A program made the position numbers and the translations under genes. From assembly GCF_023101665.1 (NCBI RefSeq), contig NZ_CP082161.1, forward strand, positions 1,798,001-1,862,000: a stretch of 64,000 nucleotides of DNA. Direction: 5' to 3'. This document shows, piece after piece, positions 25,160 to 33,184 of the stretch (position 1 is the first letter of the stretch; each line of letters starts with the position of its first letter). The stretch is from Bradyrhizobium sp. 195 (lineage in GTDB: Bacteria > Pseudomonadota > Alphaproteobacteria > Rhizobiales > Xanthobacteraceae). The notes below the pieces were generated by a model, which made no database searches, was not told the DNA's origin, and saw only the letters and a program-made list of their open reading frames with translations.

Positions 25160-26590
25160 ATGGCAGATTACGGACAGGTCGACACCAGCATCTACAAGGA
25201 TGCCGTCTCTGACAGCCCGCTCAAGACGGCTGGTGAGGTCGCGGACTACCGCAACAAGCTCCTCTCCAACGTCCAGAACGAGCAGTCGGTTCAGGCCAAC
25301 AACATCAAGCTTGCCACTGAGCGGTTCGGCATGGTCAACAGCGCCGCGGCAGGCCTCCTGAGCGACCCCAATCTCGGCAAGGCCGACGTCACCAAGAAGC
25401 TCTGGGACACGCTCGGTCGCCTGACGAAGGGCGACGCAATGAGCGCACAGCACGCCGTCCAGTTCATGAAAGGCTTCCCGACCGACCCGCAACAGCAGCG
25501 CGCCGCCATCGAGGCTGTGCATGCGCAAACGCTTGACGCATGGCAGCGCGGCAAAGCCTATCTTGGCACCGTCGAGGGCGTCGGCACCGGTGGTGGCACC
25601 AAGCTTGTTCAGCAGCCGGCTTACGGCGGCGCCGCGCCGCGCGACATCGGCTATATTCCGAACACGCTGCAGCCCGGCACCGAGAAGGTCAACCCGGACC
25701 TTTCCAGGAGCTTCGTCGGCGGCGAAGGCAACCCGAGGATACAGGGGCCGGCCGGAGAGCCCGTCAACCTGCTCGGCAACTATGGTCCCGCCCCATCTTC
25801 GGCCGGACCCTCGCGGCAGCCGATTAGGGAGCGCAATGGCGCACCGGCCGGTGCGACACAGAGGCCCCAGGCTCAGGCCGGCTCTCCCTACCCGAGCTCG
25901 CCAAGGCCCGCATCTGCTTCGCCTTCGGCGCGCGTCATGGCCGCACCAGCCCCCGGTGAGGCGGAGGCAAAGCGGGCCGTTGGCGAAGGATCCGGCAGCG
26001 CGCTGGTCAGTGCCCGGCAAAGGGCCATGAATTACCAAGGCGAAGTCTTCCCGCTGGAGCAGGCAATTCCGGCTTTGGAGAAGCTCGGCACTAAGGGCAC
26101 CGGTCCTGGTACGGAGTCGATCAACCATCTCAAGTCATTCGTGCTCTCGAACATTCCCGGCGCCGACTTCAAGGGCCTCAAAGACGACGTCGAGACCTAC
26201 GACAAGGCGAAGAAGTATCTGGTCGATTTCGTCAATCAGAACGGCAACGCCGGAACGAATGACAAGCTGGCGGCCAGCTTCGCAGGCAATCCGTCGGTGA
26301 ACATCTCCAACGCTGCCGCAGTGGACGTCGCCAAATCAGCGCTGGCCCTTCGACGTGTGAAGCAGGCGCAGCTCGCTGCGTTCGAACAGTCCGGCTTGCC
26401 GGAGAGCGAGTTCGGCAAGTTCGCAAGTAAATGGAACGTGATGGCGGATCCGCGCGCGTATGGCTTCGACCTGATGACGCCGGCGCAGCGGAAAGCTGTC
26501 ATCGAGAGCCTGCCGAAGGGTAAGCGGGAGCTATTCATGCTCAACGTGCAAGACGCGGTTGAGCAAGGCTTGATCAAGGCGCCGAAATAA
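25160..26590 (+). CDS. Phage structural or ejection-associated protein (476 aa)
   Basis: Starts 12 bp after the spike gene with GAGGGAGTGAACG. Helical N-terminus (AGEVADYRNKLLSNVQNEQS), a Gly/Pro/Ala-rich linker (residues 180-280) and a helical C-terminus (LRRVKQAQLAAFEQSG). The composition and place before the 576-residue protein suggest a podovirus-type internal or connector-linked protein. Not identified with certainty. Confidence 0.55.
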   Translation: MADYGQVDTSIYKDAVSDSPLKTAGEVADYRNKLLSNVQNEQSVQANNIKLATERFGMVNSAAAGLLSDPNLGKADVTKKLWDTLGRLTKGDAMSAQHAVQFMKGFPTDPQQQRAAIEAVHAQTLDAWQRGKAYLGTVEGVGTGGGTKLVQQPAYGGAAPRDIGYIPNTLQPGTEKVNPDLSRSFVGGEGNPRIQGPAGEPVNLLGNYGPAPSSAGPSRQPIRERNGAPAGATQRPQAQAGSPYPSSPRPASASPSARVMAAPAPGEAEAKRAVGEGSGSALVSARQRAMNYQGEVFPLEQAIPALEKLGTKGTGPGTESINHLKSFVLSNIPGADFKGLKDDVETYDKAKKYLVDFVNQNGNAGTNDKLAASFAGNPSVNISNAAAVDVAKSALALRRVKQAQLAAFEQSGLPESEFGKFASKWNVMADPRAYGFDLMTPAQRKAVIESLPKGKRELFMLNVQDAVEQGLIKAPK

Positions 26591-26591
26591 C

Positions 26592-28322
26592 ATGGCAAAT
26601 TTCGACGAGAAGTCGTTTCACGATCTTTGGGGTACGGGAGGCACGAAAGCACCGGCGGACGTAACCGGCACGCGCGTTCTGGACCCCAAGGCCTTCGAAA
26701 GCCAATGGCTCACTGAGCCGAAGGTAAGGCCGGGCGAGGAGCCGGTCGACATCGGCCAAGGCCGAGCCGAAGGCGTGCAGCTCCTGCGCGGCATCCCAGT
26801 TCTTGGCGCTTATGCCGATAAGGCCGCCGCGGCGCTCAACGCCGCGGCTACGCCCTTCACGTCCACGCCTGGCATGTCCAGCGCTCCGACGTTCAAGAAG
26901 CGAATGGCTGAAAACGAGCGTCGCATCAAAATCGGCGCCGACAGGTACGCGGAAGAACATCCGGTTGCGGCCGGGATCGAGCAATTCGCGGGCGGCGCGG
27001 CCGCCACGGCTCCCCTCGCAGCGACGGCTCTTGGAGCGCGCGCCCTGGGACTAACTGGACAGCTCTGGCAACGTGGTGTGGCCGGTGCAACAAGCGGCAG
27101 CGTTCTTAGCGGAGCGGATGCAGCGGCTCGCAGCGGCGGTAATCTTGAAGAGACCAAGAGGGGCGCAGCAATTGGCGCCGGTGTGGGCGGATTGTCGCCC
27201 TTTGTGGCTCGCGTCATTGGGGCCGGCGTAAACAAAGTCATGGCCCCGGCCGCCGATCGCGCGACCAATTATCTGCTTCAACGCGCTGAAGCGCTTGGCA
27301 TTCCGATTCGTCCATCGCAGGCGAGCACCTCGCCGTTCATCAACAAGATGGATCAGATGGTGCCAAAGATCCCGGGCTCCGGCATGGGCGCGGCGATCGA
27401 TGAACAACGTGTCGGCTTCAATCGTGCGGTCGCGCAGACCTTCGGCGAGAACGCCACGCGCGTCACGCCCGACGTGATGGCCGCTGCAAAGCGCCGGCTC
27501 GGCAACGAGTTCGACGCGATCGAGCGGGGCACATCGGTTCGTTTTGACCGCCCCCTGGCCAACCGGCTGAGCACCGTCCTCAACGATGCGAGCAGCGTGC
27601 TTGAAGATCAACAGATGGCGCCGCTGCAAAAGCGCATCACCGAAATCGCAAACCTGGCGAAAAACGGTGAGTTTGACGGCAAGACGTTTAACTCAATGCT
27701 TAAGCAGGGCGCCCCTTTGAACCGTCTGCAAAAGGCGACTGATCCCAACGTCCGCTTTTACGCCGGCCAGATCAGGACGGCTTTGCAAGATGCGCTGGAG
27801 CGTTCGGCACCGGCTGACATGGCACAGCGCTACAATCTCGCGCGCTATCATTATCGCAACATGAAAACCGTTGAGCCTTTGGCGGAAAAAGCCGCCACCG
27901 GTGACATTTCGCCCACCCTGCTATTGAACGAGGTTCGGAAGGCCAACCCCAACTTTGCCTATGGCAGCGGCGGGGACATCGCCGATATTGCTCGTATCGG
28001 CCAACGCTTCATGAAGCAGCCACCCGATTCCGGCACGCCGTTAGGCACAAAAGTTCTCGATGCCTTCGTGCATGGCGCTCCGGCTCTCGCTGGTGCCGCT
28101 CTTGGCACTGGCGCGGCCTACCAGGGCGATTTCAATCCGGTCTCAGATATTGGGTTGGGCGTCGGCGGCATGCTGGCAACGGCCCTGGCGGCCCGCGGGG
28201 CCGGACGGGTGATGCTTCGCCCACAGATGATCGAGAACGCTTTGACGCGCTCTCAGGCGCTCGCTCCGCCAGTCGCCAATCGTCTAATGCAGATCAATCG
28301 ACCGGAGGAGGCGCGTCAATAG
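26592..28322 (+). CDS. Phage internal-virion/ejection-like protein (576 aa)
   Basis: Begins 2 bp after the previous stop. A short N-terminal region (SFHDLWGTGG, residues 8-17) is followed by Ala/Gly-rich hydrophobic segments (AAATAPLAATALGARALG; GAALGTGAAYQGD; LGVGGMLATALAARGAGR) that look membrane-inserting, and long helices between them. This layout is typical of DNA-ejection proteins of short-tailed phages. Assignment is by composition and neighbours. Confidence 0.55.
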   Translation: MANFDEKSFHDLWGTGGTKAPADVTGTRVLDPKAFESQWLTEPKVRPGEEPVDIGQGRAEGVQLLRGIPVLGAYADKAAAALNAAATPFTSTPGMSSAPTFKKRMAENERRIKIGADRYAEEHPVAAGIEQFAGGAAATAPLAATALGARALGLTGQLWQRGVAGATSGSVLSGADAAARSGGNLEETKRGAAIGAGVGGLSPFVARVIGAGVNKVMAPAADRATNYLLQRAEALGIPIRPSQASTSPFINKMDQMVPKIPGSGMGAAIDEQRVGFNRAVAQTFGENATRVTPDVMAAAKRRLGNEFDAIERGTSVRFDRPLANRLSTVLNDASSVLEDQQMAPLQKRITEIANLAKNGEFDGKTFNSMLKQGAPLNRLQKATDPNVRFYAGQIRTALQDALERSAPADMAQRYNLARYHYRNMKTVEPLAEKAATGDISPTLLLNEVRKANPNFAYGSGGDIADIARIGQRFMKQPPDSGTPLGTKVLDAFVHGAPALAGAALGTGAAYQGDFNPVSDIGLGVGGMLATALAARGAGRVMLRPQMIENALTRSQALAPPVANRLMQINRPEEARQ

Positions 28323-28498
28323 CGCGGCTCTTTGTAACCCAGTTTTTCGGCCGAGTAGCCGAGAACGACTGTGACAAAAACTCCAATGCCGAACCCGTTT
28401 CTGAAATCCGCGCCTACTTCGGTGAGGAAAACTTTCAGCCCCCACATGCATCCGACAAACAGAACAATGCAGACCAGGTAAAAGAGAAAAGAGCGCAT
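28316..28498 (-). CDS. Small two-helix membrane protein (60 aa)
   Basis: MRSFLFYLVCIVLFVGCMWG and FGIGVFVTVVLGYSAEKLG give two membrane helices. Its start lies in the CATG that also starts the plus-strand gene at 28497, and its end overlaps the 26592-28322 gene by 7 bp. GGAGC precedes the ATG. Possibly a holin-like or accessory peptide; function unproven. Confidence 0.5.
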   Translation of the reverse strand: MRSFLFYLVCIVLFVGCMWGLKVFLTEVGADFRNGFGIGVFVTVVLGYSAEKLGYKEPRY

Positions 28499-29027
28499 GG
28501 CAGTCACAAGCTCCAAAGCTCGGCCCAATCTGTACGTAGGTGGAATGCCATCATTTGTGAAGGACATCCGCGCGTCCGGCGCCCCATTCCCTGCAATTCA
28601 TTACTGGATGCCCGATCGAACCGGGGACGCCCAGGAAGACTACCGCATCGGTCAGGAGCATTTCTACGAGGCTGTGCGGGCGTCAGTCCGACAAGGCGTC
28701 GGAATGTTCCTACCGCACGTGGTGATGGCCATGTACGGAAGCCTGGGCCCCATGGAGCATGGCTTCCTGGATGCGCTGCTCAAGGCGGCTCAGGTTGGCA
28801 CGCCGGCGCCCCAACTGACGGACGAAGAGATGGCGGGCAGCGGTGACACGCTCGAACAAGAGCGTGCCCATGAGCGGGAAATGGCCGACGCCATCGCTTG
28901 CCGGAAATGGGCGCCAGACATGATGCGCGTCAATCTCTTCGCGCTGTTGGCTGGAGTCGACGGCGAGCACATCGGCGCAGCCATTACCATGATCGCGAGA
29001 ACCGCAATCAACGGAACGAGGAATTAG
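28497..29027 (+). CDS. Phage-block hypothetical protein (176 aa)
   Basis: ATG 28497 or, with a better ribosome site (TAGGTGG), ATG 28545. Product MPSFVKDIRASGAPFPAIHY ... DEEMAGSGDTLEQERAHERE ... INGTRN. No domain recognised. It is followed after 4 bp by the next gene. Confidence 0.55.
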   Translation: MAVTSSKARPNLYVGGMPSFVKDIRASGAPFPAIHYWMPDRTGDAQEDYRIGQEHFYEAVRASVRQGVGMFLPHVVMAMYGSLGPMEHGFLDALLKAAQVGTPAPQLTDEEMAGSGDTLEQERAHEREMADAIACRKWAPDMMRVNLFALLAGVDGEHIGAAITMIARTAINGTRN

Positions 29028-29031
29028 AACG

Positions 29032-29550
29032 ATGTACGCCAATCCCCAGCGAAACGAATATGAGGCCTTGGTTACGCGCGTGCGCAAGCACTTCGGCTCC
29101 AGCGTCGAAATCGGCGGCTACAGTCCGAATGATCTGCTTCGGCTCCGCCAGCTCGATGCTGAGCGAGAGGCGGCGGAAGCACAGGCGAAAGCGGCAAAGC
29201 CGCTCAATGATGCGCGGGCCCAGCTCCACCAGGAGCATCGGCGAGCGGTGGCCGCTTGGCAGAAGATCGAGGTTGGGCAAAATCGCATCGCCGAGCACAA
29301 GCGCGCCCATCAAATGCTCGGATTTGATCTGACCTTGCTGGATCCGGCCTCCATTCCGAAAATCGTTGAGGTCTCAGGAGAGACGATCGAGGCTTACGAC
29401 GCAGCCACGGCTGAAATGGCGCAGGTGGCCACCGCGATCGAGAGCAAGGCCCGCAAGATCAATAGCGCGGCTTCCCAGTGGGAGCAGTACACCCCGGAGC
29501 AACAGAACCGGGCGCTTATCCTGGCACTCGCCGACCGGCTTGCCATTTGA
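29032..29550 (+). CDS. Coiled-coil phage-block protein (172 aa)
   Basis: ATG 29032 after GAGGAATTAGAACG. Strong coiled coil in the first half (LRQLDAEREAAEAQAKAAKP, QLHQEHRRAVAAWQKIEVGQ) and a helical second half ending ALILALADRLAI. Function unknown. Confidence 0.6.
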   Translation: MYANPQRNEYEALVTRVRKHFGSSVEIGGYSPNDLLRLRQLDAEREAAEAQAKAAKPLNDARAQLHQEHRRAVAAWQKIEVGQNRIAEHKRAHQMLGFDLTLLDPASIPKIVEVSGETIEAYDAATAEMAQVATAIESKARKINSAASQWEQYTPEQQNRALILALADRLAI

Positions 29551-29561
29551 GCGCCAAATCG

Positions 29562-30245
29562 ATGAGCAAGACGAGGCGCACCGCGACCCACGATAAACTT
29601 TCTCGGAAGAGAGCAGTCGTGGCCGCAATCGATCACCCCCGCTCAAAACAGGACCAAGCTGTGCCCGAACAAGAGTCGGGAGTCGCTCCTCGCAAGACGA
29701 TAACCATAGACCTTGAGGAATCTCTCAAGGGAGCTATGCGGGCAATCGGCGGTTCCAAATCTGACGGGTGGAACGAGATTGTTGCCAGTCAGGCGACCAA
29801 CACGGTTTGGAAGACCGGCAACGAAATTCTGGATAACGAGCGGGCGAATGGGGTTCTCACCGGCCTGATTTGCATGAAGCCTCGGGATGAGTTCGAGGGA
29901 ATGCTCATCGCGCAGATGGTCGCTGCCCAGAACGCCGCGATGGAATGTTACAAGCGGGCGATGGTTCCTGGACAGATTTTCCAATGGCACCAAGAGTCGC
30001 TCAACCAAGCCAATAAGCTCTCGCGGACCTTCGCCACCCTACTAGAGGCCCTGAATCGTCACCGCGGCAAGGGCCAGCAGAAGGTCACAGTCGAGCATGT
30101 GCACGTCCACGCCGGCGGTCAGGCTGTGGTCGGAGTTGTGGAGCGCCAGGCGCCCGGGGGGCTCAAGAAATTGGAGGATCAACCCCATGCAGTGCGGAGC
30201 GAAGACCCGGAGCGGGAAGCCCTGCCAGTCGCTCGCAATGCCTAA
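29562..30245 (+). CDS. Phage-block hypothetical protein with HVHVHAGG motif (227 aa)
   Basis: ATG 29562 begins MSKTRRTATHDKLSRKRAVV, a basic N-terminus, then a helical middle (GMLIAQMVAAQNAAMECYKR) and VEHVHVHAGGQAVVGVVERQ near the end. The His-rich motif recurs in Rhizobiales prophage proteins that precede an HGG-type gene, as here. Function unknown. Confidence 0.6.
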   Translation: MSKTRRTATHDKLSRKRAVVAAIDHPRSKQDQAVPEQESGVAPRKTITIDLEESLKGAMRAIGGSKSDGWNEIVASQATNTVWKTGNEILDNERANGVLTGLICMKPRDEFEGMLIAQMVAAQNAAMECYKRAMVPGQIFQWHQESLNQANKLSRTFATLLEALNRHRGKGQQKVTVEHVHVHAGGQAVVGVVERQAPGGLKKLEDQPHAVRSEDPEREALPVARNA

Positions 30246-30405
30246 CGGTCGCTGCCGCATGCATGGTGGGCCGTCGCCCGGAGCTCCAAAGGGCAACAAG
30301 CATCGCTTCAAGCATGGGCATTATTCGGCTGCAGCGATCGCCAGACGGCGAGAGTTGTCTGCGCTGATGCGGGCCGCGAGAGAATTGATAAGGAGCGTGG
30401 GCTGA
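30187..30405 (+). CDS. HGG-motif small protein (72 aa)
   Basis: ATG 30187 has GGAGGATC upstream. MQCGAKTRSGKPCQS then GRCRMHGGPSPGAPKGNKHR: the Cys-Cys-Cys-His pattern with HGG and a basic stretch is a recognised short family in phages and islands, probably zinc-binding. It overlaps the end of the upstream gene by 59 bp in another frame and its stop shares a base with the next start (TGATG). Confidence 0.7.
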   Translation: MQCGAKTRSGKPCQSLAMPNGRCRMHGGPSPGAPKGNKHRFKHGHYSAAAIARRRELSALMRAARELIRSVG

Positions 30406-31235
30406 TGCAGCTAAACCTGGACCAAGCGCCCCAAGCCGCCCAGGCTGGCCGGAAGGGCAGGAAGCTGGCCCGCTATCCGCGCGTGCTTGAGATTTGCGCT
30501 GAGCTCGGCTTGGAGATCATCCCGACGAACCAGCGCATGCAGCCAGGGCAAACAAAAGCCGAGTCGGTCCTACATTCACTGTACGAGGATCATGGCGAAG
30601 GGCATTTTGTGCTGCTCCTTCGGACGCTCCTGGAGACGGAGGGCAATTCCGTCCACATCAATGACTTCGTCTTGCGAGGTTTGAGCGACGTTATGCTGGC
30701 CCACCCGGAGTGGCCCCAGAAGGGCTTGGCGTGGCTCGAGGCCTTCGACTCAATCGACCTTGGCCAGATACGCGCCCAAGCCCGAGCGAGCCGCCGGGCG
30801 GTCCCGCAGCGCCATGGTGTGGCGGCGGGACTCTTCCGAGAGTTGGCGTACATTTTTGCGTCGCCACCAAAGCCGGAGCGGCCAAGGGCCGAGAAGAAGC
30901 TGCCGCGGTCGGTCACTCGCGTTGCCGAGAACCGGGCCAAGATCGAACTGGGGCGCAAGCTCCTGGCGCTCAGGGAGCGGACACCAAACAATCGGAAGTT
31001 TGGCGAGCTCGTGCGAGCTCAGTTCGATATAGATGCAGCCCGAGCCTCGGAAACGATGCGGGTCTGCCGGCTATATGGAGAGCGTGAGGAAATCACCACC
31101 AAGCTGTCGTGGGCGGGTCTGTTGGCTCTCTCGTCATCGGCGTTGCCGAAACAGGGCCGGTTGCTCCTAGAGGCTCGCGTCGCCGCTGGCGAGCGCATCG
31201 GAGCGGGGCAGATTGCGGAAGTATCAAGAGAGTAG
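30405..31235 (+). CDS. Phage-block hypothetical protein (276 aa)
   Basis: Coupled to the HGG gene through TGATG. Segments: KLARYPRVLEICAELGLEII, SVHINDFVLRGLSDVMLAHP, and a C-terminal region with possible helix-turn-helix character (FGELVRAQFDIDAARASETM). Perhaps a DNA-binding phage protein; not identified. Last gene of the phage-derived block. Confidence 0.55.
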   Translation: MQLNLDQAPQAAQAGRKGRKLARYPRVLEICAELGLEIIPTNQRMQPGQTKAESVLHSLYEDHGEGHFVLLLRTLLETEGNSVHINDFVLRGLSDVMLAHPEWPQKGLAWLEAFDSIDLGQIRAQARASRRAVPQRHGVAAGLFRELAYIFASPPKPERPRAEKKLPRSVTRVAENRAKIELGRKLLALRERTPNNRKFGELVRAQFDIDAARASETMRVCRLYGEREEITTKLSWAGLLALSSSALPKQGRLLLEARVAAGERIGAGQIAEVSRE

Positions 31236-31442
31236 ACAGGTAGACCGGGGAGGATCTGCCGCTAACCATCGCCTCCCGGGTGCGTCAGGGTACCAGAGGC
31301 GGCCTTGCCTCAAGTCTCATTGTAAATTCACGGGTGCTCGCTTGTTGCGCCAGTAGCCGACCAGAGCGGCCTCGGCGCGCTGGAACGTTTGGTGCCGCGG
31401 CGCGTCTTGAAGGCATCGATCCTGTTGCCTGTGGATCGACCG

Positions 31443-31601
31443 ATGGACACAGTAGTTGCTTATGCGATCTCGGCCTTTATCGTCGGCTTTGGCATCGGGA
31501 TTTTCATTGCCGGTCTAAACTCTGGCGCGCCAGCTTTCTGGGCCTGCGTCGCCCTGATACCCGTTGCGATCGGGCTCCTGAGCGCTTTCGGTCCCAAATA
31601 G
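31443..31601 (+). CDS. Two-helix membrane peptide (52 aa)
   Basis: MDTVVAYAISAFIVGFGIGI-FIAGL and FWACVALIPVAIGLLSAFG form two membrane helices. Weak ribosome site. Function unknown. Confidence 0.5.
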   Translation: MDTVVAYAISAFIVGFGIGIFIAGLNSGAPAFWACVALIPVAIGLLSAFGPK

Positions 31602-31731
31602 GAGATCCATCTCCCCTTCAGGGGCGCTTGGGTGCGCCCGGGACTGTTGGGACCGTTGACCCCACGTTCCTAATCCGAATGCCTACTGCCCTAATGCGCA
31701 CCCCCGGCTGATCGACACCGGCAGAGAAACG

Positions 31732-31764
31732 GCCCCAGCAAAATCACGATGGTACTGGGGCCGC
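31732..31764 (-). terminator. GGCCCCAG-type hairpin, minus-strand terminator
   Basis: CGGCCCCAG and CTGGGGCCG arms; on the minus strand it is followed by TTTCTCT. The stem resembles those at 32709, 35524 and 40681. No minus-strand gene is seen directly upstream (31765-31883), so it may end a small RNA. Confidence 0.5.
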
Positions 31765-31883
31765 TGGAGTGCCTGGCGGTAATGGGAAACGCCAAGGTGG
31801 TTTGAGCCTAGGAAAACGACAATCAGTTCTGTTCGCTTTGCACACACCGGGTATAGTTCTCGTTTAGGAACGGACCGACCGCA

Positions 31884-32066
31884 ATGAAAGACATGCAGGC
31901 TCAGTTGGAAAAGCTCCGCACGGATGCGGCGGAGTGCGCCCTCATCCGCGATTTGGCCAGCGATGCTAAGAAGCGAGAACTCTTCAGCCGGCTGGCGGAT
32001 CACCTGAGCGTGCTTGCCGCCGAAGTCGAGCGCGCGATTGCGGAGGGTGTGAAGAGCAAGGGATGA
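31884..32066 (+). CDS. Conserved small rhizobial protein (60 aa)
   Basis: MKDMQAQLEKLRTDAAECAL, IRDLASDAKKRELFSRLADH, LSVLAAEVERAIAEG: an amphipathic helical pair with paralogs in Bradyrhizobium. A broken copy lies at 41775-41950. Function unknown. Confidence 0.65.
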   Translation: MKDMQAQLEKLRTDAAECALIRDLASDAKKRELFSRLADHLSVLAAEVERAIAEGVKSKG

Positions 32067-32124
32067 ATGGTGGCTGGGGCGGCTCTGAGCCGACCATGAT
32101 TGATGGGCGGGCAAAAGAACGCGG

Positions 32125-32145
32125 GCCGCCACTGAGGCGGCATTA
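32125..32145 (-). terminator. Hairpin repeat, copy 2, fused to the receiver-gene stop codon
   Basis: GCCGCC-ACTGA-GGCGGC. On the minus strand the stop TAA (32143-32145) is followed by TGCCGCC-TCAGT-GGCGGC. Confidence 0.65.
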
Positions 32146-32532
32146 CGTTGGCGGGGCACTAGTGTTCAGAAGCTGAGCGACGGCGGCCACGATCTGCGCA
32201 GGCGCGAACGGCTTGTTCAACAGGATGCTGTTGGGCACGCCGTTGGCGGACCATTGATCGGCCGCCGCGCCGGTCATGTAAATGACGGGGATGTCGTGAT
32301 TTAGCTCTCGGGCGCGGTGCCCAACTTCCCACCCGTTGAGCGTGCCGAGCAGATTTATGTCCGTGATGAGGGCTCGATACTTGTTTGTGTCACTCTTCAG
32401 ACGGGTCACCGCCTCTTCTCCCGTGTTCGTGACTTCCGCTTCAAAGCCACCCTCGGACAGTGCGTCAGCCACCAACTCCCGGACTAGTTGATCGTCTTCC
32501 ACGACCAAGATCACCACTGCTGCGCCTTGCAC
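32143..32532 (-). CDS. Single-domain response regulator (CheY-like receiver)
   Basis: 129 residues, one receiver domain only. Acidic pocket Asp13-Asp14 (VVEDDQ), phospho-acceptor Asp58 (LITDINL), Thr87 (IYMTGAA) and Lys107 (LLNKPF) are all present. No output domain, so it should act through a partner, as do rhizobial single-domain receivers. No kinase gene is nearby. The stop codon is the first triplet of a hairpin repeat. Confidence 0.88.
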   Translation of the reverse strand: MQGAAVVILVVEDDQLVRELVADALSEGGFEAEVTNTGEEAVTRLKSDTNKYRALITDINLLGTLNGWEVGHRARELNHDIPVIYMTGAAADQWSANGVPNSILLNKPFAPAQIVAAVAQLLNTSAPPT

Positions 32533-32648
32533 TGTTCGTCTCCCCTTACCGAGGTGCGGGTTGGGATAGGAAGTTCCGCAAGCAGTTTTTGTTCCGAAGT
32601 GAACACAGGAACCGAACGAGGTCCCTTAGGCGGCCCTTTGTTTTGGCA

Positions 32649-32674
32649 GGAACGGTTGAGCGGTTGCCATCGTT
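32649..32674 (+). promoter_or_regulatory. Candidate EcfG (general stress sigma) promoter
   Basis: GGAAC (32649-32653), exactly 17 bp, CGTT (32671-32674). This fits the alphaproteobacterial EcfG consensus GGAAC-N16/17-CGTT. Nothing coding follows; the transcript would run into the terminator ending at 32754. Confidence 0.5.
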
Positions 32675-32681
32675 TTCCCGA

Positions 32682-32754
32682 TGCCCTCTCCCGAGGGTGA
32701 CTCGGATTGGCCCCAGCTCCTCCCCCATTGCCCCCCGGAGCTGGGGCCATTTTT
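32682..32754 (+). ncRNA. Candidate stress-induced small RNA
   Basis: Between the EcfG-like promoter and a strong terminator there are about 73 bases with a hairpin (CCCTC-TCC-CGAGGG type) and then GGCCCCAGCTCC (32709-32720) paired with GGAGCTGGGGCC (32737-32748) followed by ATTTTT. The terminator loop is C-rich (TCCCCCATTGCCCCCC) and could pair with ribosome-binding sites. No open frame fits. The start point is inferred. Confidence 0.45.
32709..32754 (+). terminator. Strong intrinsic terminator, 12-bp stem
   Basis: Perfect 12-bp stem GGCCCCAGCTCC/GGAGCTGGGGCC, 16-base loop, then ATTTTT. Confidence 0.8.
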
Positions 32755-32771
32755 CTGCGAGCAGATAAAGA

Positions 32772-32794
32772 GGCCGCAACCGAAGGCGGCCTTA
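32772..32794 (-). terminator. Hairpin repeat, copy 3, fused to a stop codon
   Basis: On the minus strand the stop TAA (32792-32794) runs into GGCCGC-CTTCGGTT-GCGGCC. The loop is degenerate compared with other copies. Confidence 0.55.
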
Positions 32795-32905
32795 CTTCCT
32801 TGAAGCGCGCCAGTAGCCGACCAACGCACGCCACTCAAATATGATGACTATGGTTGCGATCAGCGCCGTCCCGATCCCGGTCGTGATGAGCAGCATTCCC
32901 AGCAT
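32792..32905 (-). CDS. Single-pass membrane peptide (37 aa)
   Basis: MLGMLLITTGIGTALIATIV then IIFEWRALVGYWRASRK: one membrane helix and a basic aromatic tail. It begins beside hairpin copy 4 and ends in copy 3. Function unknown. Confidence 0.55.
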   Translation of the reverse strand: MLGMLLITTGIGTALIATIVIIFEWRALVGYWRASRK

Positions 32906-32913
32906 CAAATCAC

Positions 32914-32935
32914 CCGCCAACTGAGGCCGGCCTTA
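32914..32935 (-). terminator. Hairpin repeat, copy 4, fused to a stop codon
   Basis: Minus strand: stop TAA (32933-32935), then GGCCGGCCTCAGTTGGCGG. Confidence 0.55.
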
Positions 32936-33184
32936 TCGCCGTTCAATGATGGAAGGCGGGGATTTTTCAGACGGCGTGAACGGGTCTTTGCCTTGGGCCC
33001 GGTACGCCTTGTCGAAGAAGCCGAGTGAATTGATGTGCATAGCCCGGGCTTTCTCCGGGTCCGGTTCGGCTAGCGCCATCCGTGACGCGATTTCAGCCTG
33101 CTTTAGATAGTACTCGGTGATGTATTTCCCCCATAGCTCCACCTCCTCCAGTGGAGCTATGGGCATAAGTACCAAAGTGAACAC
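32933..33184 (-). CDS. Conserved hypothetical protein (83 aa)
   Basis: ATG 33184, or ATG 33166 (MPIAPLEEVELWGKYITEYY). Helical, ends KDPFTPSEKSPPSIIERR. A perfect 12-bp hairpin (33131-33162) lies just inside the coding region after the second ATG and could control translation. Its stop codon is part of hairpin copy 4. Confidence 0.6.
   Translation of the reverse strand: MFTLVLMPIAPLEEVELWGKYITEYYLKQAEIASRMALAEPDPEKARAMHINSLGFFDKAYRAQGKDPFTPSEKSPPSIIERR
33131..33162 (-). promoter_or_regulatory. Perfect 12-bp hairpin at the start of the 32933-33184 gene
   Basis: CCATAGCTCCAC and GTGGAGCTATGG enclose 8 bases that on the minus-strand RNA read UGGAGGAG, a ribosome-site sequence. It starts one base after the ATG at 33164-33166. 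It would display a Shine-Dalgarno-like loop. Confidence 0.5.

Noticed and set aside
25085..26128. 347-codon minus-strand open frame
   Set aside because: Shadow of the phage gene 25160-26590; no domain and overlaps the end of the spike gene.
31320..31440. Minus-strand mini-gene ending ALVGYWRNKRAPVNLQ
   Set aside because: The end resembles the peptide at 32792-32905 but no membrane segment or start codon precedes it in frame.
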